A stretch of 64,000 nucleotides of DNA from Streptomyces roseoviridis (GCF_039535235.1 NZ_BAAAWU010000001.1:1426001-1490000), one strand, 5' to 3'. Positions 19,095-28,536 are shown, counted from the stretch's first letter. Made by a program: numbers and translations. The notes: generated from the letters alone by a model not told the origin.

Positions 19095-20297
19095 ATGACT
19101 ACGGACGTCACCTCCACCGAGGACTACATCGCCCTCGCCGGGCGCTGGGGCGCCGACGACTACGTCCCGCTTCCCGTCGTGCTCAGCCACGGGGAGGGCG
19201 CCTGGGTGACCGACCTGAACGGCCGGCGCCACCTCGACTTCCTCGCCGGGTACTCGGCGCTCAACTTCGGCCACCGGCACCCCGCCATCGTCGCCGCGGC
19301 CAAGGCGCAGCTCGACCGTCTGACCCTGACCAGCCGGATGTTCCACCACGACCAGTTCGCGCCGTTCTGCCGCGAACTGGCCGAGCTGACCGGCACCGAG
19401 CGGGTGCTGCCCTCCAACTCCGGCGGCGAGGCCGTCGACTCGGCCGTGAAGATCGCCAGGAAGTGGGCCTACCGGGTCAAGGGCGTGCCGGACGGTGCCG
19501 CCGAGATCGTGGTCGCCGGCTCCAACTTCCACGGCCGGACGACGACGATCGTCTCGTTCTCCACCGACGCGACCGTCCACGACGGCTTCGGCCCGTACAC
19601 CCCGGGCTTCCGCGTGGTGCCGTACGGCGACATCGACGCGCTGCGCGAGGCGGTCGGCGTGAACACGGCGGCGGTCCTGCTCGAACCGATCCAGGCCGAG
19701 GCGGGCGTGGTCGTCCCGCCGAAGGGCTACTTCGCCGAGGTCCGCCAGCTCTGCGACGACACGGGCACCCTGCTGGTCGCCGACGAGGTGCAGTCCGGCC
19801 TGGCCCGCACCGGCGCGACCCTCGCGCTGGACCACGAGGGCGTCCGCGCGGACCTGTACACCCTCGGCAAGGCGCTGAGCGGCGGTCTGATGCCGGTGTC
19901 GGCCGTGGCCGGGCGGGCCGACGTCATCGGTGTGCTCAAGCCCGGCGAGCACGGCTCGACCTTCGGCGGCAACCCGCTGGCGTGCGCGGTGGGCCGGGCG
20001 GCGGTGCGGCTGCTGGCGACCGGTGAGTTCCAGGAGCGCTCGCGCGAGCTCGGCACGTATCTGCACGGCCGGCTGAACGAGCTCGACAGCGTCGCGGAGG
20101 TCCGTGGCCGCGGCCTGTGGGCCAACGTGCGGATCGCCGAGGGCCACCCGAAGGGACGTGCGGTGTCCGAGGCGCTGCTGGAGCGCGGCCTGCTGTGCAA
20201 GGTGGCCGACGAGAACCTGCGGGTGTCGCCGCCGCTGGTGATCACGCGTGAGGAGCTCGACTCCGGCATCGACGCCATCGCCGACGTCCTGGGATGA
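19095..20297 (+). CDS. Class III PLP-dependent aminotransferase
   Basis: A 400-residue fold-type I aminotransferase related to ornithine/acetylornithine transaminases. Visible landmarks are PSNSGGEAVDSAVKIARKW (phosphate-binding), FHGRTTTIVSFS, ADEVQSGLARTG, and the Schiff-base Lys in LYTLGKALSGGLMP (about residue 259). AAGGAG (19082-19087) precedes the ATG by 7 nt. It lies 24 nt after the first ATP-grasp gene. It probably converts an omega-amine or semialdehyde, for example ornithine, in the guanidino pathway. Confidence 0.87.
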   Translation: MTTDVTSTEDYIALAGRWGADDYVPLPVVLSHGEGAWVTDLNGRRHLDFLAGYSALNFGHRHPAIVAAAKAQLDRLTLTSRMFHHDQFAPFCRELAELTGTERVLPSNSGGEAVDSAVKIARKWAYRVKGVPDGAAEIVVAGSNFHGRTTTIVSFSTDATVHDGFGPYTPGFRVVPYGDIDALREAVGVNTAAVLLEPIQAEAGVVVPPKGYFAEVRQLCDDTGTLLVADEVQSGLARTGATLALDHEGVRADLYTLGKALSGGLMPVSAVAGRADVIGVLKPGEHGSTFGGNPLACAVGRAAVRLLATGEFQERSRELGTYLHGRLNELDSVAEVRGRGLWANVRIAEGHPKGRAVSEALLERGLLCKVADENLRVSPPLVITREELDSGIDAIADVLG

Positions 20298-20400
20298 CCG
20301 GTGCCCGGCCGCGGGGCGGGCCGGGCACGCCCTTCCGGCCGTGACGGCCTTTCCCGCTGCCGGCGGCTCGCCGGGAGCAGAGCCGAGACAAGGAGCCACG

Positions 20401-21687
20401 TTGTCCGACCATGTCGCACCCACCGGCCGTCCGCGCGTGCTGGTCGTCGGCGGCCGCCTGAAGCAGGTCCGCAAGGCCCGCGAACTCGGCCTGGACGTGG
20501 TGTACGTCCAGCACCCCGACGCGTACGACCGCGAGCACTGGCCCCATGTCGACCAGGCGCTGCTGGTCGACTACTGCGACGTCGACCGGCTGCTGCCGAT
20601 GGTCCGGGCGCTGCACGAGGTGTACCCGTTCGCGAAGGCCGTGACGCTGACCGAGTTCGCGCTGCTGCCGACGGCGCGGATCAACGAGGAGCTCGGCCTG
20701 GCCGGCGAGTCCCTCGACACGGTGGAACTGCTGCTCGACAAGGCCCGGATGCGCCGGCACCTCGCCGCGAAGGGCATCAGCCCGGTGGCCTCCGCGGTCG
20801 GCCGTTCCCGGCAGGACGTACGGGACTTCGTCGCCGCGCACGGGCTCCCGGTCATCGTCAAGCCGGTCCGCGAGTCGGGCAGCCTCGCGGTGTTCTGCGT
20901 CCGTGACGAGGCCGAGGTGGACGCCGTCGCCGAGCGGTACCGGACCCTCACCGACAAGGAGTGGGCCCCGGGTGACGTGGCCTTCGCCGACTCTTTCGAC
21001 GAGTTCCTGATGGAGGAGTACCTGGAGGGCCCGGAGTTCAGCGTGGAGACGCTGAGCTTCGACGGCCGGCACGTGGTCGTGGCGACGACCGACCGCGAGC
21101 TCGGCGGCACCGGCTTCGCCGAATTCGGCAGCACCGGCTTCGCGGAGATCGGGCTGTGGCAGCCCAGCGCCCACCCGCCCGAGCAGGTGCGCGAGGCCAT
21201 CGGGCTCGTGCGGGACTTCCTCGACGCGGTCGGACTGCGCGACGGGCCGGCCCACACCGAGGTCAAGCTGACCCCGCGCGGCCCGCGGATCATCGAGTCG
21301 CACAACCGCGTCGGCGGGTACGCGCTCAACGAGATCGCGGAGCTCGTGTACGGCGTCGACATGGAGCGCCACGCGCTGGCGGCCGGGCTCGGCCTGCTGG
21401 AGCCGCTGACCGAGTCGCCCGAGCCGCGCGGCGCGGCGGCCCTGCAGGCGCTGATCCCCGAGCCCGGCCGGGTGGTGGAGGTGACCGGCCTCGACGCCGT
21501 GCGCGCGGACCCGGCGTTCGTGGACCTGCGGCTGATGGTGGAGCCGGGCGACGTGGTGTCCCCGCTGACCTGGAACGAGGACATCGGCGGTTACGTGGTC
21601 GCGCGCGGCGACGACACCGCCGAGGCGATCGCGCACAGCAAGCGGCTGGCCGCGGCCGTCGGGATCCGCACCGAGCCCCTCGCGTGA
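20401..21687 (+). CDS. ATP-grasp carboxylate-amine ligase (second of pair)
   Basis: A 428-residue ATP-grasp enzyme. It starts at a TTG with AAGGAG 5 nt upstream (20390-20395). Motifs are LPVIVKPVRESGSLAVF (about 150-166), FLMEEYLEGPEFSVETLS and the metal site near 300 with PRIIESHNRVGGYALNEIAEL. The N/R pair resembles carbamoyl-phosphate-synthase-type ligases such as those in phaseolotoxin and bacilysin pathways. It closes the cluster and is followed by a 22-bp terminator stem. Two different ATP-grasp enzymes suggest two successive amide couplings. Confidence 0.83.
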   Translation: MSDHVAPTGRPRVLVVGGRLKQVRKARELGLDVVYVQHPDAYDREHWPHVDQALLVDYCDVDRLLPMVRALHEVYPFAKAVTLTEFALLPTARINEELGLAGESLDTVELLLDKARMRRHLAAKGISPVASAVGRSRQDVRDFVAAHGLPVIVKPVRESGSLAVFCVRDEAEVDAVAERYRTLTDKEWAPGDVAFADSFDEFLMEEYLEGPEFSVETLSFDGRHVVVATTDRELGGTGFAEFGSTGFAEIGLWQPSAHPPEQVREAIGLVRDFLDAVGLRDGPAHTEVKLTPRGPRIIESHNRVGGYALNEIAELVYGVDMERHALAAGLGLLEPLTESPEPRGAAALQALIPEPGRVVEVTGLDAVRADPAFVDLRLMVEPGDVVSPLTWNEDIGGYVVARGDDTAEAIAHSKRLAAAVGIRTEPLA

Positions 21688-21691
21688 TCCC

Positions 21692-21742
21692 CCTCGCCCG
21701 CCTCCCGTCCTGAGGCGTTGTCAGGACGGGAGGCGGGCGAGG
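21692..21742. terminator. 22-bp perfect terminator shared by convergent genes
   Basis: The arm 21692-21713 pairs perfectly with 21721-21742 around a 7-nt loop. The right arm contains the stop codon and last six codons (LARLPS) of the convergent ABC exporter, so part of the terminator for the rightward cluster is coding sequence of the leftward operon. Confidence 0.85.
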
Positions 21743-24144
21743 CTGCGGTTGAGGGCGCTGTCGGGGCGGGTGGTGAGCTCCTCCCAGGTGCCCTCCTCGG
21801 CGATGCGTCCGGCCTCGAGGACGGCGATGCGGTCCGCCCGGCGGATGGTGGCACGGCGGTGGGCGATGACGATCGTCGTGCGGCCCTCCTGCCGGAGCGC
21901 GGCGGCGAGCCGGGCGTCGCTCGTGTTGTCCAGGTGGGCGGTGGACTCGTCCAGGATCAGGACCCTCGGCCGGGCCAGGAGCGCACGGGCGAGGGCGACG
22001 CGGGCCCGCTGGCCGCCGGAGAGGGTGGCGCCGCGCTCGCCGACCGGGGTGTCCATCGGCGCGATCCGGTCCACGCCGCACCGGCGGGCCGTCTCGGCGA
22101 GGAGGGCGTCGCCGGCGTCGGGGGCGGCGAGCCGCAGGTTCTCGGCGAGGGTGCCGTGGAAAAGGGGCGTCTCCTGGCCCACCAGCGCCACCGCGCCCCG
22201 CAGTTCGGCGTCGTCGAGCTCGCGCAGGTCGACGGGGTGTCCCCCGGCGGGCAGCAGCTGGACCCGGCCCTCGGACGGGTCCCAGAAGCGGGCGAGCAGG
22301 TGGGCGCAGGTCGACTTCCCCGCGCCGGAGGCACCGACCAGGGCGAGCGTCTGCCCCGCCTCGACGGTGAGGTCGAGCCCGTCGAGCACCGGCCCGGCGC
22401 CGTAGCCGAAGCTCACCCGGTCCAGGCGGACGCCGAGCGGGCCGGGCGGCAGCGGGCGGGGCACGGCGGGCGGCGGGGCGAGCGCGGGAGCGCCGACCGC
22501 CGCTCCGACGCGCCAGGCGGCGGCGCGCAGGGCCACCGCCTGGCTGAGCGACCGGGCGGACTCCGCGACGGGGCCGAGGACGGCCAGGGCGAGCGCCACC
22601 GCCGCCGGGACCCACGCGCCGTGCAGCCGCCCCGCCGTCAGGGACTGTGCCGCCGCGACGACCACGCCGAGCACCGCCGCCACGATGAGCAGCTCGCGCA
22701 GCGCGGCGGCCCCGGCCTCCCAGGTGGCCTCGGCGCGCTGGGCGTCGCCCACCTGCCGGCCGCGCTCCGCGAGGCGTCGGCGGCGCCCGTCGAGCGCGCC
22801 GAAGGCGAGCAGCTCCCGCAGCCCGTCGACGGTCTCCACGGTGTCGGCCGACAGCGTCGCGACGGCCGTACGGGTGCGGGCGCCGCGCCGGGTGCGTCCG
22901 CGGGCCTCCGCGAAGGGCGCCGCGGCGAGCAGCGCCGCGACCGGCAGGACGGCCGCGAGCAGCCAGGGCTCCACGGCCGCGAGGACCGCCGTGCCGCCGG
23001 CCAGGACCGTTCCCGAGGCGAGGAGCTGGGCGGTCGTGTGGGCGTAGAAGAACTCCAGGGCCTCCACGTCGGCCATGGCGGTGGCGGCGAGGTCCCCGCT
23101 GCGCCGGCCGGCGACCCGGGCGGGCGCGCTGCGGGCGAGCCCGTCGAAGACCCGTACGCGCAGGGCCGCCAGGACCCGGTAGGCCAGGTCGTGCGAGAGG
23201 TCCATCTCGCGCCACGTCGTCAGCGCCCGTACGAGCACCAGGGCGACGAGCGCGGTGACGGTGCCGGCCGAGGGGGCGCCGCCTTCGACGACGGCCGTTC
23301 CGACGGTGTGCGCGGCGAGGGTCACCAGGGCGACCAGGGAGCCCTGTTCGAGGAGCGCGGCGACGCAGGTGCGGGCCGTCATGGCACGGTGCCCGGCGAG
23401 CGCGGGGAGCAGCGCGCGCAACGCACCCCGCTCGGGCCGGACGCCCTCGCCGGACGGGGCGCGGCGGGCGGACGGGCTGGGTGACGGGGTGTCGGTGGGC
23501 GGAAGGCCGGAGGCCGGGGTGCCGGTCGGCGACGTGGCGGCGGGCGAGGTGACGGACGGCGAGGTCTCGGCGGCTGGGGCGTCGGTCGGTGGAAGGTCCG
23601 GGGCCGGGGCCGGGGTGCCGGTCGGCGGCATGGCGGCGGGCGAGGTGACGGACGGCGAGGTGACGGTCGACGAGGTCTCGGCAGCCGGGGTGTCGGCCGG
23701 CGGAAGGTCCGGGGCCGGGGTGTCAGTCGGCCGAAGGGCCGGAGCCGGGGTGCCGGTCGGCGGCGTGGCGGCGGGCCAGGTGACGGACGGCGGGGTCTCG
23801 GCGGCCGGGGTTCCGGCCTGTGGAAGGGTCGATGCCGAGGTTCCGGCCGCCGGGGTCCCGGCGGGCGAGGTCTCGGTCGGCCGAAGGGCCGGGGTCGGGG
23901 TCTCGGTCGGCGGCGTGGCGGCGAGCGAGGTCTCGGTCGGCGAGGTCTCGGCGGCCGGGGTTTCGGCGGCCGGGGTTTTGGCCGGTGGAAGGGCCGGTGC
24001 CGAGGTTCCGGCGGCCGAGGTTCCGGCGGCCGGGGTTCCGGCGGGCGAGGTCTCGGTCGGCGGAAGCTCCGGGGCTGTCATGTCGGCAGGCGGGGCTCCG
24101 GTGGCCGGGGTGCCGGTCGGCGGTGTGGCGGCGGTGTGGTTCAT
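21721..24144 (-). CDS. ABC exporter half-transporter with long Pro/Thr/Ala-rich N-terminus
   Basis: An 807-residue fused membrane-ATPase exporter. Residues about 1-225 are a degenerate five-residue repeat rich in T, P, A, S and E with no membrane helix, which is unusual for this family. A six-helix membrane domain follows (about 245-530), then an ATPase domain with GASGAGKST (Walker A), Q-loop VGQETPLFH, LSGGQRARVALARAL (signature) and VLILDESTAHLD (Walker B). The ATG overlaps the stop of the neighbouring exporter by 4 bp. Together they probably form a heterodimeric CydDC/TmrAB-like exporter for the RiPP product. Confidence 0.88.
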   Translation of the reverse strand: MNHTAATPPTGTPATGAPPADMTAPELPPTETSPAGTPAAGTSAAGTSAPALPPAKTPAAETPAAETSPTETSLAATPPTETPTPALRPTETSPAGTPAAGTSASTLPQAGTPAAETPPSVTWPAATPPTGTPAPALRPTDTPAPDLPPADTPAAETSSTVTSPSVTSPAAMPPTGTPAPAPDLPPTDAPAAETSPSVTSPAATSPTGTPASGLPPTDTPSPSPSARRAPSGEGVRPERGALRALLPALAGHRAMTARTCVAALLEQGSLVALVTLAAHTVGTAVVEGGAPSAGTVTALVALVLVRALTTWREMDLSHDLAYRVLAALRVRVFDGLARSAPARVAGRRSGDLAATAMADVEALEFFYAHTTAQLLASGTVLAGGTAVLAAVEPWLLAAVLPVAALLAAAPFAEARGRTRRGARTRTAVATLSADTVETVDGLRELLAFGALDGRRRRLAERGRQVGDAQRAEATWEAGAAALRELLIVAAVLGVVVAAAQSLTAGRLHGAWVPAAVALALAVLGPVAESARSLSQAVALRAAAWRVGAAVGAPALAPPPAVPRPLPPGPLGVRLDRVSFGYGAGPVLDGLDLTVEAGQTLALVGASGAGKSTCAHLLARFWDPSEGRVQLLPAGGHPVDLRELDDAELRGAVALVGQETPLFHGTLAENLRLAAPDAGDALLAETARRCGVDRIAPMDTPVGERGATLSGGQRARVALARALLARPRVLILDESTAHLDNTSDARLAAALRQEGRTTIVIAHRRATIRRADRIAVLEAGRIAEEGTWEELTTRPDSALNRSLARLPS
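23460..24141. repeat. 15-bp degenerate minisatellite inside the ABC exporter gene
   Basis: The 5' third of the exporter gene is built of 15-bp units of the type GGCGGCCGGGGTTCC with many substitutions and larger duplicated blocks. It encodes the T-P/S-x-x-E/G pentapeptide pattern. Reading frame is kept throughout. Confidence 0.8.
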
Positions 24145-25889
24145 GCGGCGAGTTCTCCTGGGTGGGTACGGCCGGCCTCGACGAGTCGCGCGTAGACGCC
24201 CCCGGCGTCGACCAGGCCGGCGTGGTCGCCCACGGCGTCCACCCGTCCCCCGTCGAGGACGACGATGCGGTCGGCGTGCCGGACGGCGGCGAGCCGGTGG
24301 GCGATCACCAGGACGGTGCGGTGGCCGGCGGCCTTCAGCAGCTCGCGGACGATGTCCGCCTCGCGGCGTTCGTCGACCGCGCTCGTCGCCTCGTCGAGGA
24401 CGAGCACCGGCGCGTCCGCCAGCAGGGCGCGGGCGAGCGCGAGCCGCTGCCGCTGGCCGCCGGACAGGGTGGCGCCGCGCTCGCCCAGGACCGTGGCGTA
24501 GCCGTCGGGAAGGGCGGCGATCTCGTCGTGGACGCCGGCGGCGCGTGCCGCGGCGGTCAGCTCGTCGTCCGTGGCGCCCGGCCGCGCCATCCGCAGGTTG
24601 TCGGCGACGGTGGCGTGGAAGAGGTACGTGTCCTGCGAGACCACGGCGATCCCCCGGCGCAGCGCGTCGAGGGAGTGCTCGGTGGTGCCGCGCCCGTCGA
24701 GGGCGATCCGGCCGGCCTGCGGGTCGTGGTGCCGCAGCAGCAGGGCGAGGAGGGTGGACTTGCCGGCGCCGGACGGGCCGACGATCGCGGTGGTCCGGCC
24801 CGCCGGCGCGGTGAAGGAGACGCCGCGGACGGTCGGCTCGGCCACGCCGTCGTAGGTGAACCAGACGTTCTCGAAGCGGAGTTCGGGGGGAGTCGACCGG
24901 TGCGCGGGGGCGGCCTGGACGTCTCCGGTCTCGCGGACCGAGGGTTCGGCGGTGCGCAGCGCCGCGATCCCGTCGGCGGCCGACACGCCCAGGTAACCGG
25001 CGTGCCACTCGCGCGCGAGGTCACGGACCGGCCGGAAGCACTCGGAGGCCAGGAGCAGCACCAGGTAGGTGCCGGTCGCGGTGGTCGATCCGCTGACGGC
25101 CGACCAGCAGGCGAGGAGCGCGGCGGCGGCCGTGCCGCCCTGGATCGCGAGGTCGGTGATGCCGGTGTCGACCAGAGAGACCCGCAGTTTCGCGACGGTC
25201 GCCCGGTGCAGGGCGGCCGAGCGCTCCTCCAGGCGGGCACGGGTGCGGCCGACCGCGCCGGCGGCCCGCAGGGCGGGCATGCCCTGGAGGGCTTCCAGGT
25301 AGTCGGCGCCCAGTCCCTCGTAGGTGTCCCAGTGTTCCTTGCCGCGGGCGGCGAGCAGCCGGTCCCAGGCGCGCGGGCCGAACAGGGCGAGCAGCAGGGC
25401 GGGGACGAGGCCGAGCAGCACCGCCGGTTCCACCACGGCCAGGGCGGTGAGCACCAGGGGCGGGACGGTCAGGGTGACCAGGAGCTGGGGCAGATAGCGG
25501 GACACGTAGGCGTCGACGCCCTCCACCCCGTCGACGAGGGTGGTGCGCACGGCGCCGGCGCGGGCGGTGGTCAGGTACGCGGGGCCCAGTCCGCCGAGGT
25601 GGGCGAGGAGTTCGTCCCGCAGGCCGACCCGGACCTCGGCGCCGGCCCGGGTCGCGGTGCGCCGCTGCCAGGTGCCGAGCGCGGCGCGCACGGCGACGAC
25701 GGCGAGCACGGCGGCGAGCAGCCACGCGAGCGAACCCGTGTGCCCGGCGGCGAGCCGGGCGAGGGCGAGGGCGAGCAGGGCCGCCTGCGCCAGGTGGGTG
25801 AGGGTGACGGCTCCGTGCAGGACGGTGGCGGCGAACAGGGGGCGCCGGGCGCGGCGGGCGGCCCGGCGGAGCTCGGGATGGACGATCAC
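24141..25889 (-). CDS. ABC exporter half-transporter (first of pair)
   Basis: A 582-residue type I exporter. The membrane domain is at about 1-310. The ATPase domain has IVGPSGAGKSTLL (Walker A), VVSQDTYLFHATVADNLR (Q-loop), LSGGQRQRLALARALL (signature) and VLVLDEATSAVD (Walker B). It starts at a GTG overlapping the dehydrogenase stop as GTGA and itself overlaps the next exporter. No C39 peptidase domain is fused, so leader removal must be done by another enzyme. Confidence 0.9.
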   Translation of the reverse strand: MIVHPELRRAARRARRPLFAATVLHGAVTLTHLAQAALLALALARLAAGHTGSLAWLLAAVLAVVAVRAALGTWQRRTATRAGAEVRVGLRDELLAHLGGLGPAYLTTARAGAVRTTLVDGVEGVDAYVSRYLPQLLVTLTVPPLVLTALAVVEPAVLLGLVPALLLALFGPRAWDRLLAARGKEHWDTYEGLGADYLEALQGMPALRAAGAVGRTRARLEERSAALHRATVAKLRVSLVDTGITDLAIQGGTAAAALLACWSAVSGSTTATGTYLVLLLASECFRPVRDLAREWHAGYLGVSAADGIAALRTAEPSVRETGDVQAAPAHRSTPPELRFENVWFTYDGVAEPTVRGVSFTAPAGRTTAIVGPSGAGKSTLLALLLRHHDPQAGRIALDGRGTTEHSLDALRRGIAVVSQDTYLFHATVADNLRMARPGATDDELTAAARAAGVHDEIAALPDGYATVLGERGATLSGGQRQRLALARALLADAPVLVLDEATSAVDERREADIVRELLKAAGHRTVLVIAHRLAAVRHADRIVVLDGGRVDAVGDHAGLVDAGGVYARLVEAGRTHPGELAA

Positions 25890-27160
25890 GTGGTGTTCTC
25901 CTCGTCGGCGTGGAGGGTGCCGGTGCCGAGAGCCAGTCCGTGGACGACCCAGTCCCGGCCGGGTGCGGCACCGAGGGCGGCACCGAGGTCCGCCTGCTGC
26001 CAGGACCCCACGGGCCGGGCGGCGAGCCCGTGGCGCCGGGCGGTGACGTGGGCGAGGTGCACGGCGAAACCGGCCCGCAGGTGGGCGCGTCGGATGTGCG
26101 GTGCGTCGGCGTCGGAGGGGCACCCCCGGGCGAGCAGGACGGCGCCCGCACCCGCGATCCACCCTTGTCCCGCGGCCCAGGCGGCGAGCGCGGGGCGCGC
26201 CTCCCCCGCGGCACACCGTCGCGGGGCGCCGCCCCCGGCCGCCTCCAGCAGGCCGGGCTCCGCTCCCCCGACGGCGACGCACCAGCGCAGTTCGTCTCCT
26301 CCGGCGCGTACGGCCGCGGCGAGAACGGCGTGGACCGCCTCCGGAGCCGGGGCGCCGTGCAGCGGCGGCGGGTCGCTGCGCCGTGCGAGCAGCTCCTCGG
26401 GCGTGGGCGTGAAGCCGGGAAGGGACGCCCCCGCGGCCGCGGCACCGCCGCCCGCCGCCCGAGCGGAGACAGCCCCGCCGCCCCGGCGGCCGGACGTGCC
26501 GGACAGACCTCCGCCCCGCCCGTCCGCACCCCGCCCGTCCGCGCCCTGCGGCGGCCCGCCCCGGCGTCCGCCCCCGTCCCACGGCGGGACGTGGACCCGC
26601 GCGAGGGGGTGCCGCGTGTGGCCGTCGAGGTCGATCTCGGGCTCGGCCGCGCCCAGGGCGCGGGCCGCGAGGAAGAGGGCGGCGGCGGCGTGGCCGGTGT
26701 CGAGGAGGAGCAGGGGCCAGGCGCGGTGGCCGTAGTGGGACGTCGTACGGCGCGGGGTGACGGACAGTTCGGCGGTCAGGCCCGGCGGCGTGCCCGCGGG
26801 CCGGGGGCCGAGGCGGTGGACGTGGTGGCGCAGGGGGTCGTAGCCGTAGCGGCCGGGTGGCAGGGAGCAGCCGGCGCCGACGACGAGGGTGGCGTCCACC
26901 GGGTGCAGGGCGCCGGCGGACGGGGTGGGCCGCAGGCGGCCGGAGGCGTCCGAGGCGGCCAGGGAGAGGCGCAGCAGGGCCCCCGGGTCGAGGTCGGCGG
27001 GTCCGGCCGGGGGGAAGGGGCGGGGCGGTCCGGGCCAGGCCGGGACGGCCCGGCCGGCGGGTGTGTCCGGTCCGGGGTGCCGGGCCGAGCGGGCGAGGGC
27101 GAGGGCGGCGGGGAGGTCCACCGGGTGGTCCTCGGCGAGGTGTTCCACGGTCGTCCTCAC
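25886..27160 (-). CDS. SagB-type TOMM dehydrogenase (nitroreductase family, duplicated)
   Basis: A 424-residue FMN-dependent dehydrogenase of the kind that oxidises azolines to azoles. The first half holds the family motif RPTPSAGALHPVD (about residues 66-78) and RRTTSHYGHRAW. After a Gly/Arg-rich linker (about 190-240) a second nitroreductase-like half follows, with HLRAGFAVHLAHVTARRHGL and GSWQQADLGAALG. It starts with a GTG overlapping the YcaO stop. Its presence predicts fully aromatic oxazoles. The linker makes the protein longer than single-domain SagB. Confidence 0.8.
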   Translation of the reverse strand: MRTTVEHLAEDHPVDLPAALALARSARHPGPDTPAGRAVPAWPGPPRPFPPAGPADLDPGALLRLSLAASDASGRLRPTPSAGALHPVDATLVVGAGCSLPPGRYGYDPLRHHVHRLGPRPAGTPPGLTAELSVTPRRTTSHYGHRAWPLLLLDTGHAAAALFLAARALGAAEPEIDLDGHTRHPLARVHVPPWDGGGRRGGPPQGADGRGADGRGGGLSGTSGRRGGGAVSARAAGGGAAAAGASLPGFTPTPEELLARRSDPPPLHGAPAPEAVHAVLAAAVRAGGDELRWCVAVGGAEPGLLEAAGGGAPRRCAAGEARPALAAWAAGQGWIAGAGAVLLARGCPSDADAPHIRRAHLRAGFAVHLAHVTARRHGLAARPVGSWQQADLGAALGAAPGRDWVVHGLALGTGTLHADEENTT

Positions 27161-28536
27161 ATGTGCGGCGGGGGCGCCAGGGTGAAGTCCTGCGGTGCGG
27201 CGGGCAGCCGGGTGCGCCAGCCCCGCCGGACGGCCGCCTCGCCGAGCCGCGGGCAGCCGAAGTAGCCGAAGGCGGCCGGCGCGTTGGGAAGGAGCCCGGA
27301 GACGAGGACCCGGGCCACCCGCAGGGACGTCTCGGCGACGTCCTCGGTGGTCAGGTCGAAGGTCATCACGCGGTGGCCGCCCGCACGCAGCGCCCGCTCC
27401 AGGCGGGCGGGGCTGCCCGGCTCGACCGCGTCGACGGACACGGTCCCGCGGGCGGGGTCGGTGAACCGCCGGGCCTCGGCCGCCATCCGGTCGTCCAGCC
27501 ACACCTGCACGTGGGCCCCCAGGTCCCGGACGTGCTCGAACTGCGCGCCGCACGCGTCGAGATACCGTCCGTCGGGGCGGTGGTCAAGGTAGAGCCCGCG
27601 GGCCAGCAGACCAGCCTCCACGGCCTGGAAGACCCAGCCGTCGGGGCCGGTCAGGCCCTGGGTGAAGACCCAGGTGTGGACCGCTTCGAGCACGGCCTTG
27701 CGGGCGGCCTCGGCCGGGTCGTACTTGCAGGCGAACCCGGCCGCGTACAGCCCGAGCCTCGGGTCGTGGACGAGTGCGGCCATGCAGGGGGCGAACTCCG
27801 ACGGCATCTCGACGAGGTGGACGTCGAGGGCCGATCCGGCCAGGTCGTCGAGGAGGCCGGGAACACTCGCCGGGTCGATGCCGCGGGCGGGTCCGTCGAG
27901 GTGCCACCACAGTTCCAGGGCGTCGCGTTCGACGATCTCCAGCAGGCCGCGTTCGACGGCGTCGTCGAGTCCCTGCCCGGTGGCGATGCCCGCGTAGTTG
28001 AGGTGGTGGGTGCGGGGCAGCTCACGCAGCTCGCCCTGGCGCCAGTTGAGGTGGGTGAGGGCGACGGGCGCCCAGACCTCGGTCGTCCCGCCGTCGGGCA
28101 GCCGCTCGGTGCCGCGCGTCCACAGCGCGGGGGTGTCGGCGGTGAGGCGGCGGTAGGGGAACTTCTCCCGCTCGTACTGCCAGGGGGCGTACGCGGGCAG
28201 GTCGTCGGGCCCGTAGAGCCGCAGGCCCTTCTCGGCGAGCTCGGCGGCGGTGGCGCGCAGCGGGGCGTCGGGGTGGCCGGGCGGCGGCACGCGGTTGCCG
28301 CAGTAGCGCTCCATCCCCTCGGCTATCGCGGCGATCCTGGCCTGTTCGGGGTCGCCGAAGGTGGTGCCGAGGGAGACCCGGTCGGCGGGCCACAGTCCGA
28401 GCCGGCGGGCGTCGGAGACCTCGGCGGTGAGCGCGGTGTAGCGGGGCGGGGCGCCCGCGGGGTGCTCGACGGGCTTGACCTTGCGGACGATGCCGCAGAC
28501 GGGGTCGACGAGTGCTTCCAGCGGCAGCGCCGTCAT
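27157..28536 (-). CDS. YcaO cyclodehydratase
   Basis: A 459-residue YcaO-domain protein that phosphorylates the peptide backbone to form azolines. ATP/Mg-binding segments are AIAEGMERYCGN (about 78-89) and GLLEIVERDALELWWH (about 192-207). A further helix is AARKAVLEAVHTW. The C-terminus ends in a proline-rich tail, LAPPPHM, reminiscent of the PxPxP tail of azoline-forming YcaOs. It overlaps its neighbours on both sides by 4 bp. It needs the E1-like/RRE protein encoded two genes upstream to engage the precursor. Confidence 0.9.
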   Translation of the reverse strand: MTALPLEALVDPVCGIVRKVKPVEHPAGAPPRYTALTAEVSDARRLGLWPADRVSLGTTFGDPEQARIAAIAEGMERYCGNRVPPPGHPDAPLRATAAELAEKGLRLYGPDDLPAYAPWQYEREKFPYRRLTADTPALWTRGTERLPDGGTTEVWAPVALTHLNWRQGELRELPRTHHLNYAGIATGQGLDDAVERGLLEIVERDALELWWHLDGPARGIDPASVPGLLDDLAGSALDVHLVEMPSEFAPCMAALVHDPRLGLYAAGFACKYDPAEAARKAVLEAVHTWVFTQGLTGPDGWVFQAVEAGLLARGLYLDHRPDGRYLDACGAQFEHVRDLGAHVQVWLDDRMAAEARRFTDPARGTVSVDAVEPGSPARLERALRAGGHRVMTFDLTTEDVAETSLRVARVLVSGLLPNAPAAFGYFGCPRLGEAAVRRGWRTRLPAAPQDFTLAPPPHM

